Assembly (NCBI GenBank): GCA_026168455.1
Contig: JANSJX010000017.1
Span: forward strand, 124,001 to 188,000
DNA: 64,000 nucleotides
Reading direction: 5' to 3'
DNA from: Theocolax elegans
Taxonomy: Eukaryota > Arthropoda > Insecta > Hymenoptera > Cerocephalidae
The notes beneath the pieces were generated by a model. The model did not search any database and was not told the origin of the DNA. It saw only the letters and a list, made by a program, of their open reading frames with translations. Within the stretch, counting starts at the first letter, position 1. Every line of letters begins with the position of its first letter. Below, in pieces: positions 9,741-24,150 of the stretch. The position numbers and the translations under genes are program-made.

Positions 9741-12466
9741 TGCACCTTGATTGCATTCGTTTGCACCTTGATTGCAATAGTTTGCACATTGATTACAATC
9801 GTTTGCACCTTGATTGCAATCGTTTGCACCTTGATAGCAATCGTTTGCACATTGATTGCAATCGTTTGCACCTTGATAGCAATCGTTTGCACATTGATTG
9901 CAATCGTTTGCATCTCGATTGCAATCGTTTGCACCTTGATAGCAGTCGTTTGCAACTTGATTGCAATCGTTTGCACATTGATAGCATCGTTTACACATTG
10001 ATAGCAATCGTTTGCACATTGATTGCAATCGTTTACGCATTGATAGCAATTATTTGCACCTTGATTGCAATCGTTTGCACCTTGATTGCATTCGTTTGCA
10101 CCTTGATTGCAATAGTTTGCACATTGATTACAATCGTTTGCACCTTGATTGCAATCGTTTGCACCTTGATAGCAATCGTTTGCACATTGATTGCGATCGT
10201 TTGCACCTTGAAGCAATCGTTTGCAACTTGATTGCAATCGTTTGCACCTTGATTGCAATCGTTTGCACCTTGATTGCAATTCTTTACTCCTTGATTGCAA
10301 TCGTTTGCACATTGATTACAATCGTTTACGCATTGATAGCAATCATTTGCACCTTGATTGCAATCGTTTGCACCTTGATTGCAATCGTTTGCTCCATGAT
10401 TGCAATCGTTTGCACCATGATTGCATTCGTTTGCACCTAGATTGCAATCGTTTGCACCTTGATTGCAATCGTTTGCACCTTGATAGCATCGTTTGCACCT
10501 TGATTGCTATCGTTTGCACCTTGATATCAATCGTTTGCACCTTGATTGCAATCGTTTGCACCTTGATAGCAATCGTTTGCACATTGATTGCAATCGTTTG
10601 CATCTCGATTGCAATCGTTTGCACCTTGATAGCAGTCGTTTGCAACTTGATTGCAATCGTTTGCACCTTGATTGCAATCGTTTGCACCTTGATAGCAATC
10701 GTTTGCAACTTGATTGCAATCGTTTGCTCCATGATTACAATCGTTTGCACCATGATTGCATTCGTTTGCACCTTGATTACAATCGTTTACGCATTGATAG
10801 CAATCGCTTGCACCTTGATTGCAATCGTTTGCACCTTGATTGCAATCGTTTGCACCTTGATTGCATTCGTTTGCACCTTGATTGCAATAGTTTGCACATT
10901 GATTACAATCGTTTGCACCTTGATTGCAATCGTTTGCACCTTGATAGCAATCGTTTGCACATTGATTGCAATCGTTTGCACCTTGATAGCAATCGTTTGC
11001 ACATTGATTGCAATCGTTTGCATCTCGATTGCAATCGTTTGCACCTTGATAGCAGTCGTTTGCAACTTGATTGCAATCGTTTGCACATTGATAGCATCGT
11101 TTACACATTGATAGCAATCGTTTGCACATTGATTGCAATCGTTTACGCATTGATAGCAATTATTTGCACCTTGATTGCAATCGTTTGCACCTTGATTGCA
11201 TTCGTTGCACCTTGATTGCAATAGTTTGCACATTGATTACAATCGTTTGCAACCTTGATTGCAATCGTTTGCACCTTGATAGCAATCGTTTGCACATTGA
11301 TTGCGATCGTTTGCACCTTGAAGCAATCGTTTGCAACTTGATTGCAATCGTTTGCACCTTGATTGCAATCGTTTGCACCTTGATTGCAATTCTTTACTCC
11401 TTGATTACAATCGTTTGCACATTGATTGCAATCGTTTGCATCTCGATTGCAATCGTTTGCACCTTGATAGCAGTCGTTTGCAACTTGATTGCAATCGTTT
11501 GCACATTGATAGCATCGTTTTCACATTGATAGCAATCGTTTGCACATTGATTGCAATCGTTTACGCATTGATAGCAATTATTTGCACCTTGATTGCAATC
11601 GTTTGCACCTTGATTGCATTCGTTTGCACCTTGATTGCAATAGTTTGCACATTGATTACAATCGTTTGCACCTTGATTGCAATCGTTTGCACCTTGATAG
11701 CAATCGTTTGCACATTGATTGCGATCGTTTGCACCTTGAAGCAATCGTTTGCAACTTGATTGCAATCGTTTGCACCTTGATTGCTATCGTTTTCACATTG
11801 ATAGCAATCGTTTGCACATTGATTGCAATCGTTTACGCATTGATAGCAATTATTTGCACCTTGATTGCAATCATTTGCACCTGATTGCAATCGTTTGCTC
11901 CATGATTGCATTCGTTTGCACCTTGATTGCAATCGTTTGCACCTTGATTGCAATCGTTTGCACCTTGATAGATCGTTTTCACATTGATAGCAATCGTTTG
12001 CACATTGATTGCAATCGTTTACGCATTGATAGCAATTATTTGCACCTTGATGCAATCGTTTGCACCTTGATGCAATCGTTTGCTCCATGATTGCAATCGT
12101 TTGCACCATGATTGCATTCGTTTGCACCTGATTGCAATCGTTTACGCATTGATAGCAATCGCTTGCACCTTGATTGCAATCGTTTGCACCTTGATTGCAA
12201 TCGTTTGCACCTTGATTGCATTCGTTTGCACCTTGATTGCAATAGTTTGCACATTGATTACAATCGTTTGCACCTTGATTGCAATCGTTTGCACCTTGAT
12301 AGCAATCGTTTGCACATTGATTGCAATCGTTTGCACCTTGATAGCAATCGTTTGCACATTGATTGCAATCGTTTGCATCTCGATTGCAATCGTTTGCACC
12401 TTGATAGCAGTCGTTTGCAACTTGATTGCAATCGTTTGCACATTGATAGCATCGTTTACACATTGA
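9610..12466 (+). repeat. Three 1.1-1.4 kb higher-order copies
   Basis: A rare TAGCATCGTTTACAC unit occurs at about 9985, 11095 and 12450 (TTACAC at 9991, 11101 and 12456). Each is preceded by the same series: a GATTACAATCG unit, TAGCAATCGCTTGC, a GCAATAGTTTGC unit, GCATCTCGA, TAGCAGTCG and CAACTTGA. Spacings are 1,110 and 1,355 bp. Each copy is followed by a shorter block ending in the 20-bp CTTGAAGCAATCG unit. Confidence 0.8.
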
Positions 12467-12479
12467 TAGCAATCGTTTG

Positions 12480-13900
12480 CACATTGATTGCAATCGTTTA
12501 CGCATTGATAGCAATTATTTGCACCTTGATTGCAATCGTTTGCACCTTGATTGCATTCGTTTGCACCTTGATTGCAATAGTTTGCACATTGATTACAATC
12601 GTTTGCACCTTGATTGCAATCGTTTGCACCTTGATAGCAATCGTTTGCACATTGATTGCGATCGTTTGCACCTTGAAGCAATCGTTTGCAACTTGATTGC
12701 AATCGTTTGCACCTTGATTGCAATCGTTTGCACCTTGATTGCAATTCTTTACTCCTTGATTACAATCGTTTGCACATTGATTGCAATCGTTTGCATCTCG
12801 ATTGCAATCGTTGCACCTTGATAGCAGTCGTTTGCAACTTGATTGCAATCGTTGCACATTGATAGCATCGTTTTCACATTGATAGCAATCGTTTGCACAT
12901 TGATTGCAATCGTTTACGCATTGATAGCAATTATTTGCACCTTGATTGCAATCGTTTGCACCTTGATTGCATTCGTTTGCACCTTGATTGCAATAGTTTG
13001 CACATTGATTACAATCGTTTGCACCTTGATTGCAATCGTTTGCACCTTGATAGCAATCGTTTGCACATTGATTGCGATCGTTTGCACCTTGAAGCAATCG
13101 TTTGCAACTTGATTGCAATCGTTTGCACCTTGATTGCTATCGTTTTCACATTGATAGCAATCGTTTGCACATTGATTGCAATCGTTTACGCATTGATAGC
13201 AATTATTTGCACCTTGATTGCAATCATTTGCACCTTGATAGCAATCGTTTGCACATTGATAGCAATCGTTTGCACATTGATTGCAATCGTTTGCACATTG
13301 ATTGCAATCGTTTACGCATTGATAGCAATTATTTGCACCTTGATTGCAGTCGTTTGCACCTTGATTGCAATCGTTTGCTCCATGATTGCAATCGTTTGCA
13401 CCATGATTGCATTCGTTTGCACCTTGATTACAATCGTTTACGCATTGATAGCAATCATTTGCACCTTGATTGCAATCGTTTGCACCATGATTGTATTCGT
13501 TTGCACCTAGATTGCAATCGTTTGCACCTTGATTGCAATCGTTTGCACCTTGATAGCATCGTTTTCACATTGATAGCAATCGTTTGCACCTTGATTGCAA
13601 TCGTTTGCACCTTGATTGCAATCGTTTGCACCTTGATTGCAATCGTTTGCACCTTGATAGCATCGTTTTCACATTGATAGCAATCGTTTGCACATTGATT
13701 GCAATCGTTTACGCATTGATAGCAATTATTTGCACCTTGATTGCAATCGTTTGCACCTTGATTGCAATCGTTTGCTCCATGATTACAATCGTTTGCACCA
13801 TGATTGCATTCGTTTGCACTTTGATTACAATCGTTTACGCATTGATAGCAATCGCTTGCACCTTGATTGCAATCGTTTGCACCTTGATTGCAATCGTTTG
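12480..13900 (+). repeat. 1.4-kb block, direct copy at 16400-17820
   Basis: TTCTTTACTCC at 12745 pairs with 16665, the rare TTGTATTCGT at 13491 pairs with 17410, and TTTGAACC near 13899 pairs with 17813. Offsets are 3,920, 3,919 and 3,914, so the blocks are colinear with a few single-base losses in the second copy. Confidence 0.8.
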
Positions 13901-16399
13901 AACCTTGATTGCAATCGTTTGCTCCATGATTACAATCGTTTGCACCATGATTGCATTCGTTTGCACTTTGATTACAATCGTTTACGCATTGATAGCAATC
14001 GCTTGCACCTTGATTGCAATCGTTTGCATCTTGATTGCAATCGTTTGCACCTTGATAGCAATCGTTTGCACCTTGATTGCAATCGTTTGCACCTGATAGC
14101 AATCGTTTGCACATTGATTGCAATCGTTTGCATCTCGATTGCAATCGTTTGCACCTTGATAGCAGTCGTTTGCAACTTGATTGCAATCGTTTGCACATTG
14201 ATTGCAATCGTTTGCACCTTGATTGCAATCGTTTGCACCTGATAGCAATCGTTTGCAACTTGATTGCAATCGTTTGCACCTGATTGCAATCGTTTGCACC
14301 TTGATTGCAATTCTTTACTCCTTGATTGCAATCGTTTGCTCCTTGATTGCAATCGTTTGCACCTTGATTGCAATCGTTTGCACCTTGATTGCAATCGTTT
14401 GCACCTTGATTGCAATCGTTTGCACCTTGATAGCATCGTTTTCACATGATAGCAATCGTTTGCACATGATTGCAATCGTTTACGCATTGATAGCAATTAT
14501 TTGCACCTTGATTGCAATCGTTTGCACCTTGATTGCAATCGTTTGCTCCATGATTGCAATCGTTTGCACCATGATTGCATTCGTTTGCACCTTGATTACA
14601 ATCGTTTACGCATTGATAGCAATCATTTGCACCTTGATTGCAATCGTTTGCACCTTGATTACAATCGTTTGCTCCATGATTGCAATCGTTTGCACCATGA
14701 TTGCATTCGTTTGCACCTAGATTGCAATCGTTTGCACCTTGATTGCAATCGTTTGCACCTTGATAGCATCGTTTGCACCTTGATGCAATCGTTTGCACCT
14801 GATAGCAATCGTTTGCACCTTGATTGCAATCGTTTGCACCTTGATAGCAATCGTTTGCACATTGATTGCAATCGTTTGCATCTCGATTGCAATCGTTTGC
14901 ACCTTGATAGCAGTCGTTTGCAACTTGATTGCAATCGTTTGCACATTGATTGCAATCGTTTTCACATGATAGCAATCGTTGCACATTGATTGCAATCGTT
15001 TGCACCTTGATAGCATCGTTTTCACATTGATAGCATCGTTTGCACATTGATTGCGATCGTTTGCACCTTGAAGCAATCGTTTGCAACTTGATTGCAATCG
15101 TTGCACCATGATTGCATCGTTTGCACCTTGATAGCAATCGTTTGCACCTTGATTGCAATCGTTTGCACCTTGATAGCAATCGTTTGCACATTGATTGCAA
15201 TCGTTGCACCTTGATGCAATCGTTTGCACCTTGATAGCAGTCGTTTGCAACTTGATTGCAATCGTTTGCACATTGATTACAATCGTTGCACCTTGATTGC
15301 AATCGTTTGCACCTTGATAGCAATCGTTTGCAACTTGATTGCAATCGTTTGCACCTGATTGCAATCGTTTGCACCTTGATTGCAATTCTTTACTCCTTGA
15401 TTGCAATCGTTTGCTCCTTGATTGCAATCGTTTGCACCTTGATTGCAATCGTTTGCACCTTGATTGCAATCATTTGCACCTTGATTGCAATCGTTTGCAC
15501 CTTGATTGCAATCGTTTGCTCCATGATTGCAATCGTTTGCACATTGATTGCAATCGTTGCACCTTGATTGCAATCGTTTGCACCTTGATTGCAATCGTTG
15601 CACCTTGATAGCATCGTTTGCACCTTGATTGCTATCGTTTTCACATTGATAGCAATCGTTTGCACCTTGATTACAATCGTTTACGCATTGATAGCAATCA
15701 TTTGCACCTTGATTGCAATCGTTTGCTCCATGATTGCAATCGTTGCACCATGATTGCATTCGTTTGCACCTAGATTGCAATCGTTTGCATTGATTGCAAT
15801 CGTTTGCACCTTGATAGCATCGTTTGCACCTTGATTGCTATCGTTTTCACATTGATAGCAATCGTTTGCACCTGATTGCAATCGTTTGCTCCTTGATTGC
15901 AATCGTTTGCACATTGATTGCAATCGTTTGCATCTCGATTGCAATCGTTTGCACTTGATAGCAGTCGTTTGCAACTTGATTGCAATCGTTGCACATTGAT
16001 TGCAATCGTTTGCACCTTGATTGCATCGTTTGCACCTGATAGCAATCGTTTGCAACTTGATTGCAATCGTTTGCACCTTGATTGCAATCGTTTGCACCTG
16101 ATTGCAATTCTTTACTCCTTGATTGCAATCGTTTGCTCCATGATTGCAATCGTTTGCACCATGATTGCATTCGTTTGCACTTGATAGCATCGTTTGCACC
16201 TTGATTGCAATCGTTTGCACCTTGATTGCAATCGTTTGCACTTGATTGCATTCGTTTGCACTTGATTGCAATCGTTTGCACATTGATTGCAATCGTTGCA
16301 TCTCGATTGCAATCGTTTGCACCTTGATAGCAGTCGTTTGCAACTTGATTGCAATCGTTTGCACATTGATAGCATCGTTTTCACATTGATAGCAATCGT
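13901..16399 (+). repeat. Indel-rich subfamily 1 segment
   Basis: Ordinary subfamily 1 units are present, but many have lost one base, such as CACCTGA, CACTTGA, CGTTGCACC and TTGATGCAATCG. Frame and period therefore slip repeatedly. I see no inserted sequence. The losses fall mostly in short runs of the same base, so part of this variation may be consensus error. Confidence 0.65.
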
Positions 16400-17820
16400 T
16401 TGCACATTGATTGCAATCGTTACGCATTGATAGCAATTATTGCACCTTGATTGCAATCGTTTGCACCTTGATTGCATTCGTTTGCACCTTGATTGCAATA
16501 GTTTGCACATTGATTACAATCGTTTGCACCTTGATTGCAATCGTTTGCACCTTGATAGCAATCGTTTGCACATTGATTGCGATCGTTTGCACCTTGAAGC
16601 AATCGTTTGCAACTTGATTGCAATCGTTGCACCTTGATTGCAATCGTTTGCACCTTGATTGCAATTCTTTACTCCTTGATTACAATCGTTTGCACATTGA
16701 TTGCAATCGTTTGCATCTCGATTGCAATCGTTTGCACCTTGATAGCAGTCGTTTGCAACTTGATTGCAATCGTTTGCACATTGATAGCATCGTTTTCACA
16801 TTGATAGCAATCGTTTGCACATTGATTGCAATCGTTTACGCATTGATAGCAATTATTTGCACCTTGATTGCAATCGTTTGCACCTTGATTGCATTCGTTT
16901 GCACCTTGATTGCAATAGTTTGCACATTGATTACAATCGTTTGCACCTTGATTGCAATCGTTTGCACCTTGATAGCAATCGTTTGCACATTGATTGCGAT
17001 CGTTTGCACCTTGAAGCAATCGTTTGCAACTTGATTGCAATCGTTGCACCTTGATTGCTATCGTTTTCACATTGATAGCAATCGTTTGCACATTGATGCA
17101 ATCGTTACGCATTGATAGCAATTATTTGCACCTTGATTGCAATCATTTGCACCTTGATAGCAATCGTTTGCACATTGATAGCAATCGTTTGCACATTGAT
17201 TGCAATCGTTTGCACATTGATTGCAATCGTTTACGCATTGATAGCAATTATTTGCACCTTGATTGCAGTCGTTTGCACCTTGATTGCAATCGTTTGCTCC
17301 ATGATTGCAATCGTTTGCACCATGATTGCATTCGTTTGCACCTTGATTACAATCGTTTACGCATTGATAGCAATCATTTGCACCTTGATTGCAATCGTTT
17401 GCACCATGATTGTATTCGTTTGCACCTAGATTGCAATCGTTTGCACCTTGATTGCAATCGTTTGCACCTTGATAGCATCGTTTTCACATTGATAGCAATC
17501 GTTTGCACCTTGATTGCAATCGTTTGCACCTTGATTGCAATCGTTTGCACCTTGATTGCAATCGTTTGCACCTTGATAGATCGTTTTCACATTGATAGCA
17601 ATCGTTTGCACATTGATTGCAATCGTTTACGCATTGATAGCAATATTTGCACCTTGATTGCAATCGTTTGCACCTGATTGCAATCGTTTGCTCCATGATT
17701 ACAATCGTTTGCACCATGATTGCATCGTTTGCACTTGATTACAATCGTTTACGCATTGATAGCAATCGCTTGCACCTTGATTGCAATCGTTTGCACCTTG
17801 ATTGCAATCGTTTGAACCTT
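16400..17820 (+). repeat. Second copy of the 12480-13900 block
   Basis: Partner of the 1.4-kb block at an offset of about 3,919 bp. It carries extra single-base deletions (for example at about 17044, 17096, 17577 and 17645) that the first copy lacks. Confidence 0.8.
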
Positions 17821-20800
17821 GATTGCAATCGTTTGCTCCATGATTACAATCGTTTGCACCATGATTGCATTCGTTTGCACTTGATTACAATCGTTTACGC
17901 ATTGATAGCAATCGCTTGCACCTTGATTGCAATCGTTTGCATCTTGATTGCAATCGTTTGCACCTTGATTGCATTCGTTTGCTCCATGATTGCAATCGTT
18001 TGCTCCATGATTGCAATCGTTTGCACCATGATTGCATTCGTTTGCACCTTGATAGCATCGTTTGCACCTTGATTGCAATCGTTTGCACCTTGATTGCAAT
18101 CGTTTGCTCCTTGATTGCAATCGTTTGCACCTTGATTGCAATCGTTTGCACCTTGATTGCAATCGTTTGCACCTTGATTGCATTCGTTTGCACCTTGATT
18201 GCAATCGTTGCACCTTGATTGCATTCGTTTGCACCTTGATTGCATCGTTTGCACCTTGATTGCAATCGTTTGCACCTTGATTGCAATCGTTTGCACCTTG
18301 CTTGCAATCGTTTGCACATTGATAGCAATCGTTTCAACATTGATTGCAATCGTTTTACACATTGATTGCAATCGTTTGCACCTTGATAGCATCGTTTTCA
18401 CATTGATAGCAATCGTTTGCACATTGATTGCAATCGTTTACGCATTGATAGCAATTATTTGCACCTTGATTGCAATCGTTTGCACCTTGATTGCAATCGT
18501 TTGCACCTTGATTGCAATCATTTGCACCTTGATTGCAATCGTTTGCACCTTGATATCAATCGTTTGCACCTTGATTGCAATCGTTTGCACCTTGATAGCA
18601 ATCGTTTGCACATTGATAGCAATCGTTTGCACATTGATTGCAATCGTTTACGCATTGATAGCAATTATTTGCACTTGATTGCAATCGTTTGCTCCTTGAT
18701 TGCAATCGTTTGCTCCATGATTGCAATCGTTTGCTCCATGATTGCAATCGTTTGCACCATGATTGCATTCGTTTGCACCTTGATAGCATCGTTTGCACCT
18801 TGATTGCAATCGTTTGCACCTTGATTGCAATCGTTTGCTCCTTGATTGCAATCGTTTGCACCTTGATTGCAATCGTTTGCACCTTGATTGCAATCGTTTG
18901 CACCTTGATAGCATCGTTTTCACATTGATATCAATCGTTTGTACATAGATTGCAATCGTTACGCATTGATAGCAATTATTTGCACCTTGATTGCAATCGT
19001 TTTCACATTGATAGCAATAGTTTGCACATTGATTGCAATCGTTTGCACATGATTGCAATCGCTTACGCATTGATAGCAATCATTTGCTCCTTGATTGCAA
19101 TCGTTTGCACCTTGATTGCTATCGTTTGCTCCATAATTGCAATCGTTTGCACCATGAATGCATTCGTTTGCACCTTGATAGCATCGTTTTCACATTGATA
19201 GCAATCGTTTACACATTAATTGCAATCGTTTGCACATTGATAGCAATCGTTTGCGCCTTGATTGCAATCGTTTGCACCTTGATAGCATCGTTTTCACATT
19301 GATAGCAATCGTTTGCACCTTGATTGCAATCGTTTACGCATTGATAGCAATTATTTGCACCTTGATTGCAATCGTTTTCACATTGATAGCAATAGTTTGC
19401 ACATTGATTGCAATGCGTCTGCACATTGATTGCAATCGCTTACGCATTGATAGCAATCATTTGCTCCTTGATTGCAATCGTTTGCACTTTGATTGCTATC
19501 GTTTGCTCCATAATTGCAATCGTTTGCACCATGAATGCATTCGTTTGCACCTTGATAGCATCGTTTTCACATTGATAGCAATCGTTTACACATTAATTGC
19601 AATCGTTTGCACATTGATAGCAATCGTTTGCGCCTTGATTGCAATCGTTTGCACCTTGATAGCATCGTTTTCACATTGATAGCAATCGTTTGCACCTTGA
19701 TTGCAATCGTTTGCACCTTGATTGCAATCGTTTGCACCTTGATTGCAATCGTTTGCACCTTGATAGCATCGTTTTCACATTGATAGCAATCGTTTGCACA
19801 TTGATTGCAATCGTTTACGCATTGATAGCAATTATTTGCACCTTGATTGCAATCGTTTGCACCTTGATTGCATCGTTTTCACATTGATAGCAATCGTTTG
19901 CACCTTGATTGCAATCGTTTGCACCTTGATTGCAATCGTTTGCACCTTGATGCAATCGTTTGCACTTGATAGCAATCGTTTTCACATGATAGCAATCGTT
20001 TGCACATTGATTGCAATCGTTTACGCATTGATAGCAATTATTTGCACCTTGATTGCAATCGTTTGCACCTTGATTGCAATCGTTTGCCCATGATTACAAT
20101 CGTTGCACCATGATTGCATCGTTTGCACATTGATTGCAATCGTTTAGCATTGATAGCAATCGCTTGCACCTTGATTGCAATCGTTTGCACCTTGATTGCA
20201 TCGTTTGCACCTTGATTGCATCGTTTGCTCCATGATTGCAATCGTTTGCACCATGATTGCATTCGTTTGCACTTGATAGCATCGTTTGCACCTTGATTGC
20301 AATCGTTTGCCTTGATTGCAATCGTTTGCACCTTGATTGCAATCGTTTGCTCCTTGATTGCAATCGTTTGCACCTGATTGCAATCGTTTGCACCTTGATT
20401 GCATTCGTTTGCACCTTGATTGCAATCGTTTGCACTTGATTGCAATCGTTTGCACTTGATTGCATTCGTTGCACCTTGATTGCAATCGTTTGCACCTTGA
20501 TTGCAATCGTTTGCACCTTGATTGCAATCGTTTGCACCTTGCTTGCAATCGTTGCACATTGATAGCAATCGTTTCAACATTGATTGCAATCGTTTTACAC
20601 ATTGATTGCAATTGTTTGCACCTTGATAGCATCGTTTTCACATTGATAGCAATCGTTTGCACATTGATTGCAATCGTTTACGCATTGATAGCAATATTTG
20701 CACCTTGATTGCAATCGTTTGCACCTTGATTGCAATCGTTTGCTCCATGATTACAATCGTTTGCACCTGATTGCAATCGTTTGCACCTTGATTACAATCG

Positions 20801-23800
20801 TTTACGCATTGATAGCAATCGCTTGCACCTTGATTGCAATCGTTTGCACCTTGATTGCAATCGTTTGCACCTTGATTGCATTCGTTTGCACCTTGATTGC
20901 AATCATTTGCACCTTGATTGCAATCGTTGCACATTGATTGCAATCGTTTGCACCTTGATTGCAATCGTTTGCACCTTGATAGCATCGTTTTCACATTGAT
21001 AGCAATCGTTGCACATTGATTGCAATCGTTTACGCATTGATAGCAATTATTTGCACCTTGATTGCAATCGTTTGCACCTTGATTGCAATCGTTTGCACCT
21101 TGATTGCAATCATTTGCACCTTGATTGCAATCGTTTGCACCTTGATTGCATTCGTTTGCACCTTGATTGCAATCGTTTGCACCTTGATTGCAATCGTTTG
21201 CACCTTGATTGCAATCGTTTGCACCTTGATTGCAATCGTTTGCACCTTGATAGCATCGTTTTCACATTGATAGCAATCGTTTGCACATTGATTGCAATCG
21301 TTTACGCATTGATAGCAATTATTTGCACTTGATTGCAATCGTTGCACCTTGATTGCAATCGTTTGCACCTTGATTGCAATCATTTGCACCTTGATAGCAA
21401 TCGTTGCACATTGATAGCATCGTTTGCACATTGATTGCAATCGTTTGCACATTGATTGCAATCGTTTACGCATTGATAGCAATTATTTGCACCTTGATTG
21501 CAATCGTTTGCACCTTGATTGCAATCGTTTGCTCCATGATTGCAATCGTTTGCACCATGATTGCATTCGTTTGCACCTTGATTACAATCGTTTGCACCTT
21601 GATTGCAATCGTTTGCACCTTGATTGCAATCGTTTGCACCTTGATTGCAATCGTTTGCACCTTGATTGCAATCGTTTGCACCTTGATAGCATCGTTTGCA
21701 CATTGATAGCAATCGTTTGCACATTGATTGCAATCGTTTCGCATTGATAGCAATTATTGCACCTTGATTGCAATCGTTTGCACCTTGATTGCAATCGTTT
21801 GCACCTTGATTGCAATCGTTTGCACCTTGATAGCAATCGTTTGCACATTGATAGCAATCGTTTGCACATTGATTGCAATCGTTTGCACATTGATTGCAAT
21901 CGTTTACGCATTGATAGCATTATTGCACCTTGATTGCAATCGTTTGCACCTTGATTGCAATCGTTTGCTCCATGATTGCAATCGTTTGCACCATGATTGC
22001 ATCGTTTGCACCTTGATTACAATCGTTTACGCATTGATAGCAATCGTTTGCACCTTGATTGCAATCGTTTGCACCTGATTGCAATCGTTTGCACCTGATT
22101 GCAATCGTTTTCACATTGATTGCAATCGTTTGCACCTTGATAGCATCGTTTTCACATTGATTGCAATCGTTTGCACCTTGATTGCAATCGTTTGCACCTT
22201 GATTGCAATCGTTTGCACCTTGATTGCAATCGTTTGCACCTTGATAGCATCGTTTTCACATTGATAGCAATCGTTTGCACATTGATTGCAATCGTTTACG
22301 CATTGATAGCAATTATTGCACCTTGATTGCAATCGTTTGCACCTTGATTGCAATCGTTTGCTCCATGATTACAATCGTTTGCACATTGATTGCATCGTTT
22401 GCACTTGATTACAATCGTTTACGCATTGATAGCAATCGTTGCACCTTGATTGCAATCGTTTGCACCTTGATTGCAATCGTTTGCACCTTGATTGCATCGT
22501 TTGCTCCATGATTGCAATCGTTTGCTCCATGATTGCAATCGTTTGCACCATGATTGCATTCGTTTGCACCTTGATAGCATCGTTTGCACCTTGATTGCAA
22601 TCGTTTGCACCTTGATTGCAAACGTTTGCTCCTTGATTGCAATCGTTTGCACCTTGATTGCAATCGTTTGCACCTTGATTGCAATCGTTTGCACCTTGAT
22701 TGCATTCGTTTGCACCTTGATTGCAATCGTTTGCACCTTGATTGCAATCGTTTGCACCTTGATTGCATCGTTTGCACCTTGATTGCAATCGTTTGCACCT
22801 TGATTGCAATCGTTTGCACCTTGATTGCAATCGTTTGCACCTTGCTTGCAATCGTTTGCACATTGATAGCAATCGTTTCAACATTGATTGCAATCGTTTT
22901 ACACATTGATTGCAATCGTTTGCACCTTGATAGCATCGTTTTCACATTGATAGCAATCGTTTGCACATTGATTGCAATCGTTTACGCATTGATAGCAATT
23001 ATTTGCACCTTGATTGCAATCGTTTGCACCTTGATTGCAATCGTTTGCTCCATGATTACAATCGTTTGCACCATGATTGCATTCGTTTGCACCTTGATTA
23101 CAATCGTTTACGCATTGATAGCAATCGCTTGCACCTTGATTGCAATCGTTTGCACCTTGATTGCAATCGTTTGCACCTTGATTGCATCGTTTGCACCTTG
23201 ATTGCAATCGTTTGCACCTTGATTGCAATCGTTTGCACCTTGATTGCAATCGTTTGCACCTTGATTGCAATCGTTTGCACCTTGATAGCATCGTTTTCAC
23301 ATTGATAGCAATCGTTTGCACCTTGATTGCAATCGTTTACGCATTGATAGCAATTATTTGCACCTTGATTGCAATCGTTTGCACCTTGATTGCAATCGTT
23401 TGCACCTTGATTGCAATCATTTGCACCTTGATTGCAATCGTTTGCACCTTGATATCAATCGTTTGCACCTTGATTGCAATCGTTTGCACCTTGATAGCAA
23501 TCGTTTGCACATTGATAGCAATCGTTTGCACATTGATTGCAATCGTTTACGCATTGATAGCAATTATTTGCACCTTGATTCAATCGTTTGCTCCTTGATT
23601 GCATCGTTTGCTCCTGATTGCAATCGTTTGCTCCATGATTGCAATCGTTTGCACCATGATTGCATCGTTTGCACCTTGATAGCATCGTTTGCACTTGATT
23701 GCAATCGTTTGCACCTTGATTGCAATCGTTTGCTCCTTGATTGCAATCGTTTGCACCTTGATTGCAATCGTTTGCACCTTGATTGCAATCGTTTGCACCT

Positions 23801-24150
23801 TGATAGCATCGTTTTCACATTGATATCAATCGTTTGTACATAGATTGCAATCGTTTACGCATTGATAGCAATTATTTGCACCTTGATTGCAATCGTTTTC
23901 ACATTGATAGCAATCGTTTGCACATTGATTGCAATGCGTCTGCACATTGATTGCAATCGCTTACGCATTGATAGCAATCATTTGCTCCTTGATTGCAATC
24001 GTTTGCACCTTGATTGCTATCGTTTGCTCCAGATTGCAATCGTTTGCACCATGAATGCATCGTTTGCACCTTGATAGCATCGTTTTCACATTGATAGCAA
24101 TCGTTTACACATTAATTGCAATCGTTTGCACATTGATAGCAATCGTTTGC
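17821..24150 (+). repeat. Subfamily 1 region with CCTTGCTTGC triplets
   Basis: A three-unit signature marks repeated blocks: CCTTGCTTGC, then CGTTTCAACATTG, then CGTTTTACACATTG. The CCTTGCTTGC element lies at 18297, 20537 and 22840 here, and again at 34737, 35009, 35722 and 37334. It ends runs of CACCTTGA units and is followed by a cassette. A GATATCAATCG block after the cassette recurs near 18417, 23316 and 37624. Single-base deletions are frequent, especially at 19900-20700 and 21300-22500. No non-repeat sequence is seen. Confidence 0.75.
19415..19420 (+). repeat. Rare marker unit GCAATGCGTCTGCAC (first of ten)
   Basis: GCGTCT replaces the usual TCGTTT in one unit. Intact copies lie at about 19415, 23936, 43225, 43976, 47255, 47961, 52457, 57913, 58187 and 59080; a shortened form, ATGCGTTGC, lies at 53141. 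Each sits between a TAGCAATCG unit and a CGCTTACGCATTGA unit, so all descend from one ancestral module of several units. Confidence 0.85.
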
